Below, one piece after another: positions 1 through 5,020 of a stretch of 6,970 nucleotides of DNA. Numbering within the stretch: position 1 is the stretch's first letter; every line of letters starts with the position of its first letter. The position numbers and the translations under genes were made by a program. The stretch comes from Clostridia bacterium (GTDB lineage: Bacteria; Bacillota_A; Clostridia; Oscillospirales; CAG-272): contig JAFQUG010000163.1 in the NCBI GenBank assembly GCA_017408625.1, positions 1 to 6,970 of the forward strand, written 5' to 3'. The notes under the pieces are model-generated. The model was not told the DNA's origin, searched no databases, and was given only the letters and a program-made list of their open reading frames with translations.

Positions 1-190
1 AAAAGAACTTCAGGATGCAAAAAATGCGATATCAACACTTGGAGGCATCTTGTCTGACGAGCACCATCTCGAGCTGGTTGACCAAAACGGCAACCGCGAG
101 GAACGATATCTCTTTATCATCCGAAAGACATCGCATACACCAAATAATTTTCCGAGACAATACGCACAGATCTTGAAAAAACCGCTGTAA
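1..190 (+). CDS. rsmG: RsmG (GidB), 16S rRNA guanine-N7 methyltransferase, 3' end only
   Basis: Only the last 62 codons are present; the reading frame enters at base 2 and stops with TAA at 188-190. The visible protein runs from KELQDAKNAISTLGG through a strand reading ERYLFIIRK and ends TPNNFPRQYAQILKKPL. The segment RYLFIIRK followed by TP-x5-PR and a final KKPL is the characteristic RsmG C-terminus. RsmG uses S-adenosylmethionine to methylate a guanine of the 530 loop of 16S rRNA (G527 in E. coli numbering) in the cytoplasm. The methyltransferase core lies upstream of the window. Synteny supports the call, because rsmG directly precedes noc/parA/parB in many Bacillota. The stop codon lies in the loop of the gene's own terminator. 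Confidence 0.88.
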   Translation, partial: KELQDAKNAISTLGGILSDEHHLELVDQNGNREERYLFIIRKTSHTPNNFPRQYAQILKKPL

Positions 191-206
191 ATCAGCGGTT
201 TTTTTA
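176..206 (+). terminator. Rho-independent terminator of rsmG
   Basis: The arms ACCGCTG (181-187) and CAGCGGT (193-199) enclose the loop TAAAT (188-192). An A-run lies before the stem and a run of seven T (199-205) after it. The stem begins inside the last codons of rsmG and its stop codon is in the loop. The flanking A and T runs are symmetrical, so it could also terminate transcription arriving on the - strand. Confidence 0.9.
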
Positions 207-314
207 TTTGTTTTCTCAGATATTGCGACGTCATATCACTCAATATCAGCAAGCAACGCCCCAAACGCACTTCTCCCGACCAAACATGCAGCAACAAAAT
301 ATATGCTTGCCGCA

Positions 315-323
315 TGATATACT
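315..323 (+). promoter_or_regulatory. Extended -10 promoter for the Noc-like gene
   Basis: TGATATACT contains TATACT (5 of 6 matches to TATAAT, 318-323) preceded by TGN. No recognisable -35 hexamer lies about 17 bp upstream, which is tolerated at extended -10 promoters. It sits after the rsmG terminator and places the transcript start near 330, about 20 nt before the start codon at 351. Assigned by eye. Confidence 0.45.
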
Positions 324-350
324 TCACGCATTACCAAAAAGGAGTTAGTT

Positions 351-890
351 ATGTGTGATCATATTTATGTCAAAGAAGAATTATCTGTTTTGATCGAGCG
401 CGCCCTATCGGATCAATCGAGTATTTTTGAACAAGCAACTGCTATGCGGCATCTCTGTGTCAGACTGAACATGACGCAGAGTGCATTGGCCAAGCGTTTG
501 GGAGTCAGCCAATCGACAGTGGGCAACAAAATCAGATTGCTGCAATACAGTTTAGGCGAAAGGGAGTTGGTTTTGAAGCACGGTTTGAGCGAGCGCCATG
601 CACGCGCTTTGTTGCGTATTTGCTCGCCAAAAAGAGAAAAGATGATCGAAACGGTCGGAAACATGCACTTGACCGTGCAGCAAACCGAGGAATTGGTCGA
701 AAAATACCACCGAGAAACACATCACCCTGCATCCGGCGAACGCATCACACGCGATCCTCTTTCCGCTGACAGCTTTATTACAAGCACGCAATCCGGGGCT
801 GACCAGCTACGACGCATCGGGTACAAAGTCACTTGTCTGACAGAGACCGGGGATCATTGGAGAAAGATCTCGATTACTGTATGCGAATAA
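351..890 (+). CDS. Short Noc/ParB-family DNA-binding protein lacking the CTP-binding domain
   Basis: The 179-residue protein carries a ParB/Noc helix-turn-helix: MTQSALAKRLGVSQSTVGNK at 41-60, then IRLL, with SERHARALL at 80-88. A tail at about 141-179 (SFITSTQSGADQLRRIGYKV, later ISITV) resembles the Noc/Spo0J C-terminal dimerisation domain. Full-length Noc and ParB are usually about 280-300 residues. This one begins roughly at the family's ENLQR motif, here degraded to ERALSDQ (16-22), so the GERRxRA nucleotide-binding part is absent. The start is well supported: AAAAAGGAG ends 6 nt before the ATG. The 145 bp between it and the rsmG terminator cannot hold the missing domain, so this is not a simple frameshift. 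Specificity positions Q54, K60, Q65 and R82 match Noc (Q-K-K-R) at three of four and differ from the ParB here. It occupies the noc position between rsmG and parA. A role as a nucleoid-occlusion-like or regulatory DNA binder is inference. Confidence 0.82.
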   Translation: MCDHIYVKEELSVLIERALSDQSSIFEQATAMRHLCVRLNMTQSALAKRLGVSQSTVGNKIRLLQYSLGERELVLKHGLSERHARALLRICSPKREKMIETVGNMHLTVQQTEELVEKYHRETHHPASGERITRDPLSADSFITSTQSGADQLRRIGYKVTCLTETGDHWRKISITVCE

Positions 891-920
891 CATTTTTATT
901 TCCCTTAAGTCTCGGTTGCA

Positions 921-936
921 TGTTTCACGTGGAACA
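921..936. promoter_or_regulatory. parS site 1 (hybrid)
   Basis: TGTTTCACGTGGAACA matches consensus TGTTTCACGTGAAACA at 15 of 16 positions. The left half is the TTTC form and the right half the TTCC form. It is a predicted ParB loading site. Confidence 0.92.
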
Positions 937-951
937 TGTCGGCGGCGGTTG

Positions 952-967
952 TGTTTCACGTGAAACA
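952..967. promoter_or_regulatory. parS site 2 (perfect consensus)
   Basis: TGTTTCACGTGAAACA is identical to the Bacillus-type consensus, and the palindrome extends one base each side (951-968). Confidence 0.97.
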
Positions 968-984
968 CTTCTTTCCGGCATAGA

Positions 985-1000
985 TGTTCCACGTGGAACA
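985..1000. promoter_or_regulatory. parS site 3 (symmetric TTCC variant)
   Basis: TGTTCCACGTGGAACA is a perfect palindrome differing from consensus by one symmetric change in each half. The palindrome extends to 984-1001. Confidence 0.88.
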
Positions 1001-1018
1001 TAATCCGTTCAGCCTTAA

Positions 1019-1034
1019 CGTTTCACGTGGAACA
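1019..1034. promoter_or_regulatory. parS site 4 (hybrid)
   Basis: CGTTTCACGTGGAACA matches consensus at 14 of 16 positions; the changes are at positions 1 and 12. It has the same hybrid orientation as site 1. Confidence 0.88.
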
Positions 1035-1077
1035 TTTCTCTGCATCGATGATGTTTATGTGTACTTTTTGCCGAGTA

Positions 1078-1093
1078 GGTTTCACGTGAAACA
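1078..1093. promoter_or_regulatory. parS site 5
   Basis: GGTTTCACGTGAAACA matches consensus at 15 of 16 positions, the only change being the outermost base. It is the copy nearest the parA promoter, about 75 bp upstream of the -35 region. Confidence 0.92.
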
Positions 1094-1169
1094 TTCGCAT
1101 TTCCACCGACATGCTTTTTCAATATTATGATTATTTTTGAATTTTGTGCAAATAATCTTATCGAAACTA

Positions 1170-1198
1170 TTGCATTCATACTGTTTTCGTGGTATAAT
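1170..1198 (+). promoter_or_regulatory. Promoter of the parA-parB-serS operon
   Basis: A perfect TATAAT (1193-1198) is preceded by TGG, giving an extended -10. A weak -35 candidate, TTGCAT (1170-1175), lies 17 bp upstream. The transcript would start near 1205, leaving a leader of about 30 nt. It lies downstream of the parS array, so ParB spreading from parS could influence it. Confidence 0.7.
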
Positions 1199-1233
1199 AT
1201 CCGCAGAATATTTTTTGGAGGTATATAGATTCC

Positions 1234-1995
1234 ATGGGAAAAATCATCTCATTCTGTAATCAGAAGGGCGGCGTAGGCAAAACCACCTCTGCTGTCAATA
1301 TTGCCGCTTCCCTCGGCATTCTTGGATACAAGGTACTTTTGATCGATCTTGACCCCCAGGGCAACGCCACAAGTGGAGCAGGGATCGCAAAAAAGACGCT
1401 GAAGCTGACCATTAATGACGTTTTGACTGCTGACGTATCCATGCAAGATGCTATTATTGAAACTGAATATGAGAATTTGCACTTAGTTCCTACGAATATT
1501 GCACTTGCAGGTGCTGAATTTGAGCTGTTCCAGCATGAAAACAGCGAATATCGTATGAAAGAAGCCCTTGCTCCTGTCAAGAGCAATTACGACTACATTA
1601 TTATTGATTGTCCGCCTTCTCTGGGTATGCTGACCGTTAACGCCATGGCAGCCAGTGACGGAGTGGTCATTCCGATGCAGTGCGAATTCTACGCGCTTGA
1701 AGGTCTCTCTCAGCTGATGATCACAGTCGGCAGAATCAAGTCACACTACAATAACAATCTGACCGTAACCGGCATTTTGATCACCATGTACAATCAAAGA
1801 CTGCTGCTTTCTCAGCAGGTCATGAGCGAATTGCGTCGCCACTATGCAGACAAGCTGTTTGATTCGCCCATTTCCCGTAGCGTCAAGGTGTCCGAAGCCC
1901 CCGGCTTTGGCATGCCTGTTTATTATCATGACAAGCGCAACAAGGGCGCTACTGAATATCTGGCATGCGCGAAAGAGCTTGCATCCAGAATTTAA
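1234..1995 (+). CDS. parA: ParA/Soj chromosome-partitioning ATPase
   Basis: This 253-residue protein has the usual length of a chromosomal ParA (Soj). It carries the deviant Walker A motif KGGVGKT at 11-17, with signature lysine K11 and catalytic-loop lysine K16. Walker A' is LLIDLDPQGN at 35-44 (D38, D40) and Walker B is IIIDCPPSLG at 122-131 (D125). As in its family, it should dimerise on ATP, bind DNA non-specifically, and be stimulated by ParB bound at parS, thereby moving origins apart; Soj also regulates DnaA in Bacillus. The ATG at 1234 gives the standard N-terminus MGKIISFCNQKGG. The Shine-Dalgarno GGAGG (1217-1221) is 12 nt away, longer than usual, but no better in-frame start exists. 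parB follows after an 18-nt gap to its ATG. Confidence 0.97.
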   Translation: MGKIISFCNQKGGVGKTTSAVNIAASLGILGYKVLLIDLDPQGNATSGAGIAKKTLKLTINDVLTADVSMQDAIIETEYENLHLVPTNIALAGAEFELFQHENSEYRMKEALAPVKSNYDYIIIDCPPSLGMLTVNAMAASDGVVIPMQCEFYALEGLSQLMITVGRIKSHYNNNLTVTGILITMYNQRLLLSQQVMSELRRHYADKLFDSPISRSVKVSEAPGFGMPVYYHDKRNKGATEYLACAKELASRI

Positions 1996-1996
1996 T

Positions 1997-2002
1997 AGGA
2001 GG
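1997..2002 (+). promoter_or_regulatory. Ribosome binding site that decides the parB start
   Basis: AGGAGG starts two bases after the parA stop. The TTG at 2005 is only 2 nt downstream, too close to be used. The ATG at 2014 is 11 nt downstream and gives the typical N-terminus MARKQGGLGR. Confidence 0.75.
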
Positions 2003-2013
2003 TATTGAAGAAA

Positions 2014-2913
2014 ATGGCAAGAAAACAAGGTGGACTTGGCAGAAATTTCTATGAAATTCTGGACGACAATATGCTTGAGTCCAAAAAGGACTCCATTACA
2101 AAGCTGCGCGTGGCAGATATTGAGCCCAGACGTGATCAGCCCCGAAAGGATTTTGATCTTGAGCCTCTGCAGGCTTTGGCTGATTCGGTAGCCGAATACG
2201 GTGTTCTGGTGCCCCTGATCGTGCGCGAAAACGCTATTTCCGCAGACACATATGAGATCATCGCGGGCGAACGTCGTTGGAGAGCGGCTAAAATGGCCGG
2301 AATTGCTGAGGTTCCTGTTGTCATTATGGACAGCGACGACATGAAGACCTCGGAAATCGCACTGATTGAGAACGTACAAAGACAGGATCTCAACCCTGTC
2401 GAAGAAGCGTTTGCATACCAGGCTCTGATTGACAGATACGGCTGCACGCAGGACGAGGTGGCAAAGAAGGTTGGCAAGAACCGTTCTACCATCACCAATA
2501 TGCTGCGTTTGCTTGAGCTCCCCGAGGAGGCACTTGAGCTGCTCAAAAAGGGCGAGATCTCCGGTGGACACGCAAGAGCGTTGCTCGGTCTTGATGACGA
2601 GGCGCAAATCATTGATCTGGCACATAAAATTGCGGAAAAGGACTATTCCGTACGTGAAACAGAACGTATTGTGCGTCTTTTCAAGGCCCGTGCCGAGGCA
2701 GACGAGCAGCCCGAGGAGCTTGACGAATCTGACTCCCAACGCAAGGTCTACATGAAGGATCTGGAGCGCCGCGTTATGCACACGCTCGGCAGAAAGGTCA
2801 GAATTGCCCGTGTTGCCAAAAAGAAGATCGTGGAGTTGTCTTATGAGGACGACCAAGACCTTGAAGAAATTATCAAAATCCTCTGCGGAAACGACTTTTT
2901 TGCAGAAATCTAA
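2014..2913 (+). CDS. parB: ParB/Spo0J centromere-binding CTPase
   Basis: This 299-residue protein contains every ParB module. These are an N-terminal ParA-contacting motif (KQGGLGR, 4-10), the CTP-binding domain with RDQPRKDF (40-47) and GERRWRA (85-91), and IENVQRQDL (118-126). The helix-turn-helix covers about 144-190 (TQDEVAKKVGKNRSTITNML, then SGGHARALL). A charged linker at about 224-244 leads to a C-terminal dimerisation domain (DLERRVMHTLGRKV to the end). The family loads at parS, closes as a CTP-dependent clamp, slides along DNA, recruits SMC and stimulates ParA. Specificity positions are R157, M163, E168 and G185: the R and G are ParB-type, against Q and R in the Noc-like gene upstream. 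The five parS sites are its expected targets. serS follows after 22 nt, so the two are probably co-transcribed. Confidence 0.97.
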   Translation: MARKQGGLGRNFYEILDDNMLESKKDSITKLRVADIEPRRDQPRKDFDLEPLQALADSVAEYGVLVPLIVRENAISADTYEIIAGERRWRAAKMAGIAEVPVVIMDSDDMKTSEIALIENVQRQDLNPVEEAFAYQALIDRYGCTQDEVAKKVGKNRSTITNMLRLLELPEEALELLKKGEISGGHARALLGLDDEAQIIDLAHKIAEKDYSVRETERIVRLFKARAEADEQPEELDESDSQRKVYMKDLERRVMHTLGRKVRIARVAKKKIVELSYEDDQDLEEIIKILCGNDFFAEI

Positions 2914-2935
2914 CACAAAATAACGGAGAAATATC

Positions 2936-4216
2936 ATGATCGACATTAATTATATCAAAAATAACCCCGAGGAAGTCATTGCAAGACTGGCAAAGAAAGG
3001 CAAGGACGCAAGACAAGAAATCGAGCAGATCCTTGCGCTTGACACCGAAAGACGCGCTCTGATCGTGGAAGGCGAAGCGATCAAGGCTGAGCAGAACAAG
3101 ATCAACAAGCAGATTCCCCAGCTCAAGAAGCAGGGCGAGGACGTCACCCCCATCTTCGCACAGATGAAGGAAATGGGCGCGCGCGTCAAGCAGATCGATG
3201 AGAGAAAGAAAGAGGTTGAGGTTCAGTATCAGGGTCTGTTGCTTTGCCTGCCCAACCTGCCCGACGAGGATCTGTTGCCCGGCGGCAAGGAGAACAATCA
3301 GCCTCTGCGCTACTATGGCGAGCCCAGAACCTTTGATTTCGAGCCCAAAAATCACGTTGATCTGTGCACCGATCTGGGTCTGATCGACTACAAGCGCGGC
3401 ACCAAGCTGTCCGGCTCCGGCTTCTGGATCTATTCCGGCGTCGGTGCACGTCTGGAGTGGGCGCTGCTCAACTACTTTATCGATTTCCATCTGGGCAACG
3501 GCTACGAGCTGATGCTTGTACCTCATATGCTGGGCTACGAATGCGGCCAGACCGCAGGTCAGTTCCCCAAGTTCAAGGACGAGGTTTACTGGCTGGAGCA
3601 GCAGGACGACGACGAAAGACGCCGTTTCATGCTTCCCACCGCAGAGACAGCGCTGGTTTCCTTGCACCGCGATGAGATCCTGACCGAGGCAGATCTGCCC
3701 CGCAAGTATATTTCCTACACCCCTTGTTTCCGCCGCGAGGCCGGCTCCTACAGAGCAGATGAGCGCGGTATGGTGCGCGGACACCAGTTCAACAAGGTCG
3801 AAATGGTGCAGTATACGCTGCCCGAGAAGAGTGACGAGGCGTTTGACGAGCTGGTTGCCAACGCAGAAAACCTGGTCAAGGGCCTGGGCTTCCACTTCAG
3901 AACCGTTAAGCTGGCCGCAGAGGACTGCTCCGCATCCATGGCAAGAACCTACGATATTGAAATCAACATTCCTTCCATGAACGGTTATAAGGAAGTTTCC
4001 TCGGTATCCAACGCACGTGACTACCAGGCACGCAGAGGTATGATGCGCGTCAAGCGTGCAGACGGCAAGATCGAGTATGTACACACGCTCAATGGCTCCG
4101 GCCTGGCTACCAGCCGTATTTTCCCCGCGCTGGTTGAGCAGAACCAGAACGCTGACGGCTCTGTCAACGTCCCCGATTGCCTGAAGAAGTACATCGGTCT
4201 TGACGTTATTCGCTGA
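2936..4216 (+). CDS. serS: Seryl-tRNA synthetase
   Basis: This 426-residue class II synthetase is of normal bacterial length. It charges tRNA-Ser (and tRNA-Sec where present) with serine via seryl-adenylate in the cytoplasm. The N-terminal arm, about 25-105, is rich in K, E and Q and should form the antiparallel coiled coil that grips the long variable arm of tRNA-Ser. The catalytic core shows TAETAL (235-240, serine pocket) and motif 2, with PCFRREAGSYRADERGMVRGHQF at about 263-285. SVSNARDYQARR (356-367) and motif 3, NGSGLATSR (386-394), follow. GGAG (2925-2928) lies 7 nt before the ATG. The 22-nt gap after parB leaves no room for a T-box leader, so there is no sign of separate amino-acid-responsive control. 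G/C-ending codons are strongly favoured, consistent with high expression. Confidence 0.97.
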   Translation: MIDINYIKNNPEEVIARLAKKGKDARQEIEQILALDTERRALIVEGEAIKAEQNKINKQIPQLKKQGEDVTPIFAQMKEMGARVKQIDERKKEVEVQYQGLLLCLPNLPDEDLLPGGKENNQPLRYYGEPRTFDFEPKNHVDLCTDLGLIDYKRGTKLSGSGFWIYSGVGARLEWALLNYFIDFHLGNGYELMLVPHMLGYECGQTAGQFPKFKDEVYWLEQQDDDERRRFMLPTAETALVSLHRDEILTEADLPRKYISYTPCFRREAGSYRADERGMVRGHQFNKVEMVQYTLPEKSDEAFDELVANAENLVKGLGFHFRTVKLAAEDCSASMARTYDIEINIPSMNGYKEVSSVSNARDYQARRGMMRVKRADGKIEYVHTLNGSGLATSRIFPALVEQNQNADGSVNVPDCLKKYIGLDVIR

Positions 4217-4230
4217 TTTTTCGATAAAAT
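4200..4230 (+). promoter_or_regulatory. Possible promoter inside the serS 3' end for the downstream operon
   Basis: TTGACG (4200-4205, 5 of 6 matches to TTGACA) is followed by TAAAAT (4225-4230, 5 of 6 matches to TATAAT) with a 19-bp spacer, slightly longer than ideal. The start point would fall near 4237, inside the first AGAAC-N4-GTTCT palindrome, which is a sensible arrangement for a repressor operator. Assigned by eye. Confidence 0.4.
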
Positions 4231-4233
4231 ACA

Positions 4234-4247
4234 AGAACGCGCGTTCT
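4234..4247. promoter_or_regulatory. Candidate LexA (SOS) box 1
   Basis: AGAACGCGCGTTCT is a perfect 14-bp palindrome. Its core GAAC-GCGC-GTTC fits the Bacillus/Clostridium LexA pattern GAAC-R-N-R-Y-GTTC. It overlaps the predicted transcript start of the membrane protein–hydrolase–rarA operon. Binding by LexA is inference. Confidence 0.5.
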
Positions 4248-4253
4248 GTTTTT

Positions 4254-4267
4254 AGAACATTCGTTCT
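4254..4267. promoter_or_regulatory. Candidate LexA (SOS) box 2
   Basis: AGAACATTCGTTCT has the same GAAC-N4-GTTC arms, exactly 20 bp downstream of box 1, with a less symmetrical centre. It lies between the first box and the ribosome binding site. Confidence 0.45.
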
Positions 4268-4289
4268 GTTTTAAGAAAGGAGGACTTCA

Positions 4290-4991
4290 ATGTCCGGATT
4301 TACCCGAGTACTCATCAATCTGAGCAATGACGCCTCCGCGCAGCCCTCTCTGATTGAGGAGCTGTGGGCTTACGTAACCGAAAAGTATCTTACTCTGGAT
4401 ATTTCACAATATCATAATCTCGGGATCGATTTGGGCGAGGGCGGTGTGATCAATCTGTCCTGGGCAATCATTGCGCTGTTTTTGGGCATGATCCTTGCCG
4501 CAATTCTCAGCGTCTATGAGAAAAAGGGCCTTGGGGAATTCGTGCGCAAGCTGATCTATGAGGATTGCTATACACCCGAAAGTGCCAAAACGCTTTATGA
4601 GCTGGGATATCATAAAAACGCGGCCGTCCGCAGTGCCTTGCGCAGCGGGTCACTTTCAAAGGTCGTCGTGTGCACGCAAAAAAAGGAATACGACGACGCA
4701 ATTGCCCAAAAAAAGCAGGAATATGAGGAAAGTGCCACCAAGGATAGCCCCGCATTCCGCTCAGCACCCTATAAAATCGATTTTCAAAAGGACACGTTCT
4801 ATATTCCCAAGGACGATTCTTACGCAGCCGATATCCGTTACGACAAGCGAGGATCAGGCTGGATCTCGGTGCTGATCATTGCAGGCATTGCCATTCTGCT
4901 GGCTGTATTTGTCATATTCATTTTGCCCGATATGCTGCAGATGTTGGATAACTTTATCGGTCTGATGAGACCCGAGGCCAATTATCATTGA
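4290..4991 (+). CDS. Uncharacterised membrane protein with two transmembrane helices
   Basis: I do not recognise a family for this 233-residue protein. It has two hydrophobic segments, about 57-76 (SWAIIALFLGMILAAILSVY) and about 191-213 (WISVLIIAGIAILLAVFVIF and following). Positive charges just after the first (EKKGLGEFVRKL) and just before the second (DKRGSG) suggest the middle 115 residues are cytoplasmic and both ends outside. That middle part contains a K/E/Q-rich, probably helical stretch (KKEYDDAIAQKKQEYEE, 131-147). No signal peptide or catalytic motif is visible. AAAGGAGG lies 6 nt before the ATG, an excellent start signal. It is first in an apparent operon with a C26-type hydrolase and rarA, directly behind the SOS-box-like repeat. 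A structural, scaffolding or stress-related role is possible but unsupported. Confidence 0.85.
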   Translation: MSGFTRVLINLSNDASAQPSLIEELWAYVTEKYLTLDISQYHNLGIDLGEGGVINLSWAIIALFLGMILAAILSVYEKKGLGEFVRKLIYEDCYTPESAKTLYELGYHKNAAVRSALRSGSLSKVVVCTQKKEYDDAIAQKKQEYEESATKDSPAFRSAPYKIDFQKDTFYIPKDDSYAADIRYDKRGSGWISVLIIAGIAILLAVFVIFILPDMLQMLDNFIGLMRPEANYH

Positions 4992-5009
4992 TTTTCAGTT
5001 TACTTGCAT

Positions 5010-5014
5010 GGAGG
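5010..5014 (+). promoter_or_regulatory. Ribosome binding site that decides the C26 hydrolase start
   Basis: GGAGG lies 6 nt before the ATG at 5021. The frame is open further upstream, to an ATG at 4988 that overlaps the end of the preceding gene. That longer form would add 11 hydrophobic residues, has no ribosome binding site, and precedes the normal family N-terminus (RPYIGITC). Confidence 0.8.
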
Positions 5015-5020
5015 TTTTGT

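Larger units (their letters stand above)
891..1233. other. Intergenic centromere-like region (parS array plus parA promoter)
   Basis: This 343-bp gap contains no credible gene. Its first half (921-1093) holds five parS sites. The stretch at about 1094-1170 is AT-rich and has no recognisable DnaA box (no TTATNCACA), and the parA promoter closes it. No clear U-tract terminator follows the Noc-like gene, although the parS palindromes could form hairpins in RNA. Confidence 0.8.
4234..4277. repeat. 20-bp tandem repeat, about 2.2 copies, each with an AGAAC-N4-GTTCT palindrome
   Basis: Unit 1 (4234-4253) is AGAACGCGCGTTCTGTTTTT and unit 2 (4254-4273) is AGAACATTCGTTCTGTTTTA. A third unit begins with AGAA (4274-4277) and runs into the ribosome binding site. 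The units differ in the 4-nt centre and the last base. A 20-bp period puts both palindromes on nearly the same face of the helix. Each palindrome followed by GTTTT could also act as a weak terminator of serS. Confidence 0.9.

Noticed and set aside
219..247. Inverted repeat GATATTG / CAATATC in the rsmG–Noc-like gap
   Set aside because: Seven AT-rich pairs around a 15-nt loop; too weak to call a terminator or operator.
10..327. A - strand reading frame over the rsmG end and terminator
   Set aside because: It runs through the terminator and the RsmG C-terminus, whose + strand match is clear.
807..1001. A 64-codon - strand reading frame with repeated HVEH/HVKH/HVPRET-like words
   Set aside because: The repetition is just translation of the parS palindromes; no ribosome binding site or family resemblance.
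1094..1190. AT-rich stretch considered as a replication origin
   Set aside because: No DnaA box (TTATNCACA) on either strand and no clustered near-matches.
1869..1875. TTTCCCG inside parA as a Noc half-site
   Set aside because: Only a short partial match lying within conserved coding sequence; expected by chance.
2005..2007. TTG start for parB, three codons upstream of the chosen ATG
   Set aside because: Only 2 nt from the Shine-Dalgarno sequence; ATG 2014 gives the typical ParB start.
1741..2946. A 401-codon - strand reading frame opposite parA and parB
   Set aside because: It crosses two well-supported genes and their junction and shows no start signal or motif.
2873..4234. A 453-codon - strand reading frame spanning all of serS
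   Set aside because: It mirrors the strong codon bias of serS, which has all class II motifs. The antisense product is a low-information L/V/Q-rich sequence without recognisable domains.
4988..5020. Upstream ATG adding a hydrophobic 11-residue leader to the C26 hydrolase
   Set aside because: It overlaps the previous gene's end and has no ribosome binding site, while ATG 5021 has GGAGG 6 nt upstream and the family-typical N-terminus.
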